Part shown: positions 58,573-64,000 of the stretch, piece by piece
Numbering within the stretch: the first letter of the stretch is position 1
Layout: each line of letters begins with the position of its first letter
Origin: Desulfatibacillum alkenivorans DSM 16219
Lineage (GTDB): Bacteria; Desulfobacterota; Desulfobacteria; Desulfobacterales; Desulfatibacillaceae
DNA: 64,000 nt
Direction: 5' to 3'
NCBI RefSeq assembly: GCF_900142135.1
Contig: NZ_FQZU01000003.1
Location: 62,001 to 126,000, forward strand
Notes under the pieces: model-generated
The model's database searches: none
What the model was told of the DNA's origin: nothing
Seen by the model: the letters and a program-made list of their open reading frames with translations, nothing else
Made by a program: the position numbers and the translations under genes

Positions 58573-59550
58573 ATGAAAAGTTCCAGAAAAAACAAATTCT
58601 TCCTTATTCTTACCGTCTTCCTTTTGCTGGGCCCGTTCTTTGCGCCGCCCGCCCTGGCGGAAGATCCCTCTCCTGATTATTCCCAAAAGCAGAACTGGCT
58701 GGCGTTAGCCGGCGCCCCCGATAAAGAGGTGGACGTTTTTTGGGTCTACCCTACGGTCTATCAGGGCAAGCCCTTAGTGGCGGCCATTGACGACCCCCAA
58801 ATGCGTCAAGCGGCCATGCGCACCCTCACAACCCAAGCCTCGGTTTTCGCGGAGTCGGCCAATATTTTCGCCCCCATGTACCGCCAGGTTCAAATGGCGG
58901 TGCTGAAAATGTCCGTGCAGGATCAGGAGAAATATCTGGACATAGGTTATAAGGACATTGAGAAGGCTTTTGACTATTATCTGAAAGACCTCAACCAGGG
59001 CAGGCCTTTTATTCTGGCCGGGCATAGCCAGGGGTCGGATCAATTGTCAAAGCTCATAAAAAAACGGCTCAATGACCCCGATCTGAAAAGCAAGCTGGTG
59101 GCGGCCTATATAATCGGCTGGTCCATCACCAGGCAAGACCTTGAAAGTCACCCTTATTTGCAGTTATGCGCTTCAGACCGAGACACAGGCTGCATTATCA
59201 CCTATAACTGCGTGGCCGCCGGAAAGCAGAAAGCAGCCCCCACAATTCTTCCAGGCGCGGTGGTGGTCAACCCGCTCAGTTGGAATTTGGGCGGCGCGGC
59301 CATAGCGGCTGATCAAAACCTGGGCGCGGCCATCTTCGCCGACAATGGCAAAACGAGCATGGAGCCCGGTTTCACTGGCGCTCAGGCCGTTGAGGGCGGG
59401 CTGGTGGTAAACCCCAGGGACGCCGCCAAACTAACCAGCATGCCCTTTGGCCCGGGCGTCTATCACAACTATGATTACGCGCTGTTTTATCAAAACCTGA
59501 AGGTCAACCTGGAACGCCGGATAAAAGCATACTTGTCCCGCGGCAAATAG
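58573..59550 (+). CDS. DUF3089-type alpha/beta hydrolase, exported
   Basis: A 325-residue secreted protein with a signal peptide (NKFFLILTVFLLLGPFFAPPALA). It has features of the DUF3089 family: VDVFWVYPTVYQ near the start, NIFAPMYRQVQM, and the nucleophile elbow FILAGHSQGSDQL with S152, then IGWSIT and CVAAG. The family is an alpha/beta-hydrolase-like group of unknown substrate, possibly esterase or lipase. The C-terminal HNYDYALFYQNLK probably includes the catalytic His. It is monocistronic, between two repeat-rich intergenic regions. Confidence 0.82.
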   Translation: MKSSRKNKFFLILTVFLLLGPFFAPPALAEDPSPDYSQKQNWLALAGAPDKEVDVFWVYPTVYQGKPLVAAIDDPQMRQAAMRTLTTQASVFAESANIFAPMYRQVQMAVLKMSVQDQEKYLDIGYKDIEKAFDYYLKDLNQGRPFILAGHSQGSDQLSKLIKKRLNDPDLKSKLVAAYIIGWSITRQDLESHPYLQLCASDRDTGCIITYNCVAAGKQKAAPTILPGAVVVNPLSWNLGGAAIAADQNLGAAIFADNGKTSMEPGFTGAQAVEGGLVVNPRDAAKLTSMPFGPGVYHNYDYALFYQNLKVNLERRIKAYLSRGK

Positions 59551-59689
59551 GTGGATAATTCTTGGGATGTCCCCCAAACAGGGATAGAAATAAACTGTAG
59601 TAGCTAGCATCTAATCTGACAGGCGCCCTTTCCGGGCGGATATTTTTTCAGGCTAAGTGGTAATTGTCAGCCCAGCTTCTTCTTCTTGA

Positions 59690-60093
59690 TTTCTGGGGAC
59701 GTCTTGATTTCTGGGGACGTCTTTGACTATTTGACTAACTGAAGTTGCGCATTGATGCTGTGTGATTTCTGGGGACGTCTTTGACTATTTGACTAACTGA
59801 AGTTGCGCATTGATGCTGGGCGGATTCCAATCTTAGCCGCAGCATCAATGGCGGGATCAAAAAAAGTGTGTTTCTGGGGACGTCTTTGACTATTTGTGTT
59901 TCTGGGGACGTCTTTGTTTCTGGGGACGTCTTGATTTCTGGGGACGTCTTTGACTATTTGACTAACTGAAGTTGCGCATTGATGCTGTGTGATTTCTGGG
60001 GACGTCTTTGACTATTTGACTAACTGAAGTTGCGCATTGATGCTGGGCGGATTCCAATCTTAGCCGCAGCATCAATGGCGGGATCAAAAAAAG
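59690..60093. repeat. 177-bp tandem duplication with TTTCTGGGGACGTC motif array
   Basis: 59690-59866 and 59917-60093 are identical over 177 bases and separated by 50 bases. Within them TTTCTGGGGACGTC occurs eight times, at 59690, 59708, 59766, 59871, 59899, 59917, 59935 and 59993. A longer unit ending TTGCGCATTGATGCTG occurs four times. Each long copy also has an inverted pair ATTGATGCTG/CAGCATCAAT, forming a stem of at least ten bases. The pattern is like elements moved by REP-type Y1 transposases, but no transposase is present here. Confidence 0.85.
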
Positions 60094-60114
60094 GGCGGGA
60101 GAAAGCTCCCGCCC
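60086..60114 (-). terminator. Terminator of the acetyl-CoA acetyltransferase gene
   Basis: GGGCGGGAG (60093-60101) and CTCCCGCCC (60106-60114) pair perfectly around four bases. Read on the minus strand a run of seven Ts follows. It lies 24 bases past the thiolase stop. Confidence 0.9.
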
Positions 60115-60137
60115 AAAAAATAACTCAGCAACAAAGG

Positions 60138-61313
60138 CTATCTTTTGACCACCAGGGCAACAGCTTCGCCGCCGCCCAGGCACAGGGAGGCGCAGCCGGT
60201 TTTGCTGTCGCGTTTGATCATTTCGTGAATCAGAGTGATCAAAACCCGGCAGCCGCTGGCGCCGATGGGATGGCCCAGAGCCACGCTGCCGCCGTTCACG
60301 TTGGTTTTTTCCGGGTCCAGGCCCAGTTCCTTCATGACGCAGACCGTGGAGCCGGAGAATGCTTCGTTAATCTCGAACAGGTCCACGTCCTCCATCTTGA
60401 TGCCTTCCTTGTCCAAAGCCTTGGGCACGGCCCAGATGGGGGCCACCAGCACGTACTTCATGTCGATTCCGTAAGAAGCCTGGGCGCCGATTTCCGCCAT
60501 GATTTCGCAGCCAAGCTCCTTGGCTTTTTCTTCGGACATAACCACCACGGCCGCGGCGCCGTCGCTGATGATGGAGGCGTTGCCCGCGGTGCCCACTCCG
60601 TCCTTTTGAAAGGCGGGCTTCATTTTTGACAGGATTTCAAAAGACGTTTCCTGCGGGCATTCGTCCGTATCGAAAATTTTGGGATCGCCTTTGCGCTGGG
60701 GAATGGACACGGGAACGATTTCGTCCTTGAATCGGCCGGACTTGATGCTTTCCATGGCCCTGCGGTAGGTTTCCGCGGCGTATTTGTCCTGATCCTCGCG
60801 GGTGACTTTGTATTTTTCCGAGCACAATTCGTTGGAAACGCCCATGTGGAAGTCGTTTACGATGTCCCATAAACCGTCGTGGATCATGCTGTCTTCCAGC
60901 TTGCCGGGGCCCATGCGGTATCCGAACCGGGCTTTGGGCAGGTAGTAGGGGGCGGCGCTCATGTTTTCCATGCCGCCCGCAACCACCACGTCGGCGTCGC
61001 CCAGAACGATGGCCTGAGCGGCCAGCATGACCGCCTTGAGTGCGGAGCCGCAAACCTTATTAATGGTAAAGCACTCGGCGGCCCACGGCAGGCCGGCTTT
61101 GACGGCCGCTTGCTTGGCCGGGTTCTGGCCGTATCCCAAAGGAAGCACCTGGCCCATAATGACTTCGTTGACCGCTTCCTTGTCGATCTTGGCTCTTTTG
61201 ACGGCTTCTTCTATAACGATTGCGCCCAGGTCCGTAGCGCCGATATTGGCGAGGCTTCCGTTGAATCCGCCCAACGGGGTGCGCGCTGTACTTACGATGA
61301 CTGCTTTTTTCAT
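60138..61313 (-). CDS. Acetyl-CoA C-acetyltransferase (thiolase)
   Basis: A 391-residue thiolase starting at ATG 61313 behind GGGAGACTACTC. The acyl-accepting Cys is C88 in [22 protein letters not shown] supplies the His and [11 protein letters not shown] the second Cys, so it is a full acetyl-CoA acetyltransferase, unlike the SCP2-type enzyme at 49920. It splits acetoacetyl-CoA or condenses two acetyl-CoAs. It is a single-gene unit with a strong terminator; other beta-oxidation enzymes are scattered nearby. Confidence 0.95.
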   Translation of the reverse strand: MKKAVIVSTARTPLGGFNGSLANIGATDLGAIVIEEAVKRAKIDKEAVNEVIMGQVLPLGYGQNPAKQAAVKAGLPWAAECFTINKVCGSALKAVMLAAQAIVLGDADVVVAGGMENMSAAPYYLPKARFGYRMGPGKLEDSMIHDGLWDIVNDFHMGVSNELCSEKYKVTREDQDKYAAETYRRAMESIKSGRFKDEIVPVSIPQRKGDPKIFDTDECPQETSFEILSKMKPAFQKDGVGTAGNASIISDGAAAVVVMSEEKAKELGCEIMAEIGAQASYGIDMKYVLVAPIWAVPKALDKEGIKMEDVDLFEINEAFSGSTVCVMKELGLDPEKTNVNGGSVALGHPIGASGCRVLITLIHEMIKRDSKTGCASLCLGGGEAVALVVKR

Positions 61314-61377
61314 GAGTAGTCTCCCAATGATGAATTTGAATTCCAACCGGATAAGCTTCGGCCGGAAGGGCTTTTTC

Positions 61378-62610
61378 CTATGGCAGGCGGCCTAAAAGCA
61401 CCTGCTCCAATACCCGGGCCTGAGACGCCCGGGAATAGTTGTCTATCACATACTGCCTGAGTTTTTCACCCATGTCTCTGCGGGTTTCGAAGCCCAGGGC
61501 GTCCATTTCCCTGATTGCCCGGACCATGTCTTCCGGGTTTTCCGGCGTATAGCACACTCCGCCGTTGACGGCCTGCACAAGGTCCTTGGACTCCCCTTCC
61601 ATACCCAGTAAAACGGGGACTTGGCAAGCCCAGGAGTCGTACATTTTTACCGGTTTCATACTTTTGAACACATCCAGGGCCTTTGATGTCACTGCAGCGG
61701 CATCGCACGCTGAGAAGATGGGAGGCATTTCTCGCCTGGGCTTATATCCCAGAAAATGCAGGTTTTTTAATTTAAGCTCCCTGGCCCGGTCCCGCAATTC
61801 CTTCTCGACCGGTCCGGTCCCTACCATGAGGAATTGATACCGGGGTTCGTCCTCCATCAATTTGGCGGCGTTCAAAATGGTGTGCAGATCCTGGGCGACG
61901 CCCATATTGCCGGCGTGCAGCACAATAAAGCTGTCCTCCATGCCAAGATTTTTCCGGACCTCGTCCCTACCCTCCCGGGTCCAGTAAAAACTTTCCACCG
62001 TGGCCCCGTTGGGAATGACGATCATCTTTTCCGGCGGCACATTGCGTTGGAGAAGCATGTCCCGGACCGTCTCCGTGACCACCACGATTTTTTCCGCGTT
62101 GCGGTAGCAGGCCTCCTCCAGCAAGGTGGCCATTTTGATCGCCATGCCTGACTGGACAAGGCCCAACTCCACCGCAGCCTGGGGCCATGGATCGCGCACC
62201 TCAAAATACATGGGAATTTTTTTGACCCATTTGAGAAATATGGCGGCTCCGCCCACGAACAAAGGCGGCGAAGTGGCGTATATGCAATCGTACTTTTTCC
62301 GGCGCATTAAAAGCCCGGCCAGGGCGGCCGTGAACATATAGCTCAGGTAAAAGATGATGCGTTTTTTAAAGCTCTTTTCCCGAAAAGCGGCGACCTTTAC
62401 GTACCGGACGTCAATGCCTTCCAATTCGTCCTTTTTGTACCAGACGTTTTTGAACTCCGGGTGGATGATTCCCTCCGGATGATTGGGTACATTAGCGATG
62501 ACCGTTACTTCGTGCCCTTGCTGGACCAGGCGGCGGGCCATTTCAAAGGACCTGACCTGGGTGGCCCCGTTTTCAGGCGGGAAATACTGGCTTAGATATA
62601 ATATCCGCAT
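61378..62610 (-). CDS. Family 4 glycosyltransferase (WbuB-like)
   Basis: A 410-residue GT-B glycosyltransferase. The N-terminal half starts RILYLSQYFPPENGATQVRSFEMAR with the PNHPEG motif. The C-terminal half has FIVLHAGNMGVAQDLHTILNAAKLM and PVKMYDSWACQVPVLLGMEGESKDLV, the typical nucleotide-sugar-binding region. WbuB-like enzymes add N-acetylfucosamine-type sugars to O-antigen or capsule. An upstream TPR gene ends 31 bases before its start on the same strand, so this belongs to a surface polysaccharide cluster extending beyond the window. Confidence 0.9.
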   Translation of the reverse strand: MRILYLSQYFPPENGATQVRSFEMARRLVQQGHEVTVIANVPNHPEGIIHPEFKNVWYKKDELEGIDVRYVKVAAFREKSFKKRIIFYLSYMFTAALAGLLMRRKKYDCIYATSPPLFVGGAAIFLKWVKKIPMYFEVRDPWPQAAVELGLVQSGMAIKMATLLEEACYRNAEKIVVVTETVRDMLLQRNVPPEKMIVIPNGATVESFYWTREGRDEVRKNLGMEDSFIVLHAGNMGVAQDLHTILNAAKLMEDEPRYQFLMVGTGPVEKELRDRARELKLKNLHFLGYKPRREMPPIFSACDAAAVTSKALDVFKSMKPVKMYDSWACQVPVLLGMEGESKDLVQAVNGGVCYTPENPEDMVRAIREMDALGFETRRDMGEKLRQYVIDNYSRASQARVLEQVLLGRLP

Positions 62611-62640
62611 GTTGGTTCTCCAGGGGCGCGCTCTTGAAGA

Positions 62641-64000
62641 TCAGGAATCGTCAGGCCGCTTTTTGATGTTTTCCACAAGTCTTTCAACGTCCCTTGCCCG
62701 GGCCGGTACGCCGGCCTGCTTCCACATTTCCGCGGAACGCATGAAAAGCGAAATGGCGTATTGCTTGTTGCGCGTCAGGTGGGCGCTTCTTTCCAGAGCA
62801 TAGGCCGCTTTCTTGTAATCTTTCAGTTGTTCGTAAACCCCGGCTGCCACCATCCAGTTCATGGCCTTGCGCCGTTGCTTTTTCAAGGCCTCTTCAATGC
62901 ATTCGGCGGCTTTTTCAAAATCCCCCATAATGCCGTACAGCTTGGCTGCCTCGCGCCACATATTGGGGCCGGGGTCTCCTGCGTCCAAGGCCCTTTCAAT
63001 GGTCGGAACAACCTTTTCCCGCTGATCCGTTTGCAGATAAAACGCCGCGGAGGCCAGGATCGCAGCCTTTTTCCTGGGATGCTCCTTTTCTATCTTATCA
63101 AAAAGGTCCTGACCCAGGGAAATGTCATTTTCCTTTTTGCAAATAAAGACGAGCTGCTTCATAAAGTCCGCGTTCATGGGCTCGACCAAAAAGCCTTTTT
63201 CCAGGGCCTCCACGGCTTTTTTGGGCTTGCGGGCGTTGATGAAAACCCCGGCCAGCTTGATTAATCCCTCGGCGCTGTCCGGGCGGACCGTCAACGCCTT
63301 TTCCATGAGGGCCGCCACCTCGTCCAACCCCTTTTGGCACTCGGGCGAGGGCTGGATGTCTCTGCCCTGATGGAGCGTCATGGCGCTTCTTAGGGCGGGG
63401 CCGCACGTTTTCGCCAATTGGTTCATGCGGACGTCGGCCATAAGCAGATACGTGGGCAGTTTTCTGTCATCCAGTTCCAGCGAGTGTTCCAGGTATTCCC
63501 TGGCGCTGTCCAGGTCGCGCATGGTTTGATAATAAAAACGAGCGATTTCCGTTTCATAATAGGAATTGGTGGAGGCCATGCTTCTGGCCAAATTGTACCA
63601 ATCCGCCGCCAATGCCGCTTTATCCGGGTCCAGCTTTCTGGTTTTATCCGGATGCGCCCATTGAGCGTAAAGCCTTGCAAGGTTCATGGCGTTTTGCGGG
63701 TCGCTGGGATTAATGGAAAAGCAATTGGTCAGCGCCCATTTGCCCATTTCCCGGACCTCCTCCCGATTGAGTTCGGGCAACTCCCAGATCTTCAAGGAAT
63801 CGAAATCAGGCTCGCTGTCCTTGAAAAAAGACCCCGTGGTTGGGGTGTGCTGCGCCAGCATCGCTGCGTCGGAGGCCAGATCCGTGTGGTTGGATGTCAG
63901 GAATGAGGCCTCCTTGACGGCGCCAAGGGAGTGCGCCACGCCGATTAAACGCAGAAATCGCTCCGAGCCCATTTTCGTGTTCAGGGGCGGAGATGCGCCG
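62641..64000 (-). CDS. TPR-repeat protein, truncated by window edge
   Basis: The reading frame is open to the window end, so the true start lies beyond 64000. At least 450 residues are visible. They contain a helical region and several TPR-like repeats (ALTVRPDSAEGLIKLAGVFINARKPKKAVEALEKGF; AAKLYGIMGDFEKAAECIEEALKK). The missing N-terminal part could include the membrane domain of an O-antigen polymerase or ligase, as often seen in such fusions, but this cannot be judged here. The neighbouring glycosyltransferase supports an envelope-polysaccharide role. An internal ATG at 63972 has no ribosome site. Confidence 0.75.
   Translation of the reverse strand, partial: GASPPLNTKMGSERFLRLIGVAHSLGAVKEASFLTSNHTDLASDAAMLAQHTPTTGSFFKDSEPDFDSLKIWELPELNREEVREMGKWALTNCFSINPSDPQNAMNLARLYAQWAHPDKTRKLDPDKAALAADWYNLARSMASTNSYYETEIARFYYQTMRDLDSAREYLEHSLELDDRKLPTYLLMADVRMNQLAKTCGPALRSAMTLHQGRDIQPSPECQKGLDEVAALMEKALTVRPDSAEGLIKLAGVFINARKPKKAVEALEKGFLVEPMNADFMKQLVFICKKENDISLGQDLFDKIEKEHPRKKAAILASAAFYLQTDQREKVVPTIERALDAGDPGPNMWREAAKLYGIMGDFEKAAECIEEALKKQRRKAMNWMVAAGVYEQLKDYKKAAYALERSAHLTRNKQYAISLFMRSAEMWKQAGVPARARDVERLVENIKKRPDDS

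Larger units (their letters stand above)
59551..60137. other. Intergenic region with direct-repeat array
   Basis: These 587 bases hold a 177-base duplication and eight copies of a 14-base motif (see the repeat entry), plus the thiolase terminator. No protein-coding potential is seen. Confidence 0.7.

Noticed and set aside
59690-60093. CRISPR array from regularly repeated motif
   Set aside because: Repeat spacing is irregular (18 to 105 bases), the supposed spacers are themselves repeated, and there are no cas genes.

Overview
The window reads as chromosome of a Gram-negative, strictly anaerobic, lipid-degrading bacterium, most likely a deltaproteobacterium of the Desulfobacterales type (Desulfatibacillum-like). 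That placement is inference from gene content: many CoA-based fatty-acid genes (acyl-CoA dehydrogenase, MaoC hydratases, 3-hydroxyacyl-CoA dehydrogenase, two thiolases, two AMP-forming ligases, a fatty acyl-CoA reductase), Fe-S proteins, orphan TRAP receptors, and a strong bias for G/C-ending codons. No rRNA, tRNA, CRISPR array, prophage or insertion sequence was recognised.

Layout. 33-954: a split MaoC hydratase pair. 1230-6049: an AT-rich island holding one 1456-residue predicted defence protein (APH-like kinase fold, SIR2-like region, P-loop NTPase with a GGTT loop, TPR-like helices, OB-like end), which overlaps stop codons with acetate kinase (6046-7269). 7499-11087: S41 protease, then a marR-acyl-CoA dehydrogenase operon with a palindromic operator over its promoter. 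11232-14207: a giant secreted beta-helix protein. 15045-17130: two tandem TRAP receptors without membrane subunits. 17488-22647: glycogen phosphorylase, a Cys-rich protein and a hybrid histidine kinase. 22984-28885: OsmC/LysR, biotin carrier, LolA, NadA, PlsC and small secreted proteins. 29257-35312: PilZ, cNMP-PilZ, lytic transglycosylase and HrpA helicase. 35409-40798: acyl-CoA ligase and fatty acyl-CoA reductase, divergent from a sigma-54 activator. 40850-45279: MaoC hydratase, zinc phospholipase C, a toxin-immunity pair and a SnoaL-like protein. 45374-49543: flavin reductase/MarR, cNMP protein, Fe-S nitroreductase and a MerR-TetR fusion regulator. 49920-54565: thiolase, CoA ligase, SDR and Fe-S operon. 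54706-62610: phosphoesterase, hydroxyacyl-CoA dehydrogenase, flavin disulfide oxidoreductase, DUF3089 hydrolase, a repeat array, thiolase and glycosyltransferase. 62641-64000: a TPR protein cut by the window edge.

How it fits together. Most metabolic genes serve activation, beta-oxidation or reduction of acyl-CoAs, each set beside its own regulator. Four sites sharing the core GACT-N4-AGTC lie before the TRAP receptors, the nitroreductase, the MerR-TetR gene and the thiolase operon and suggest one regulon. A near-consensus sigma-54 promoter precedes the fatty acyl-CoA reductase and faces a gene for a sigma-54 activator whose GAFTGA loop is altered. The two conflict-type loci are the SAMD9-like NTPase at 1679-6049 and the LHH nuclease/SUKH pair at 42917-44612.
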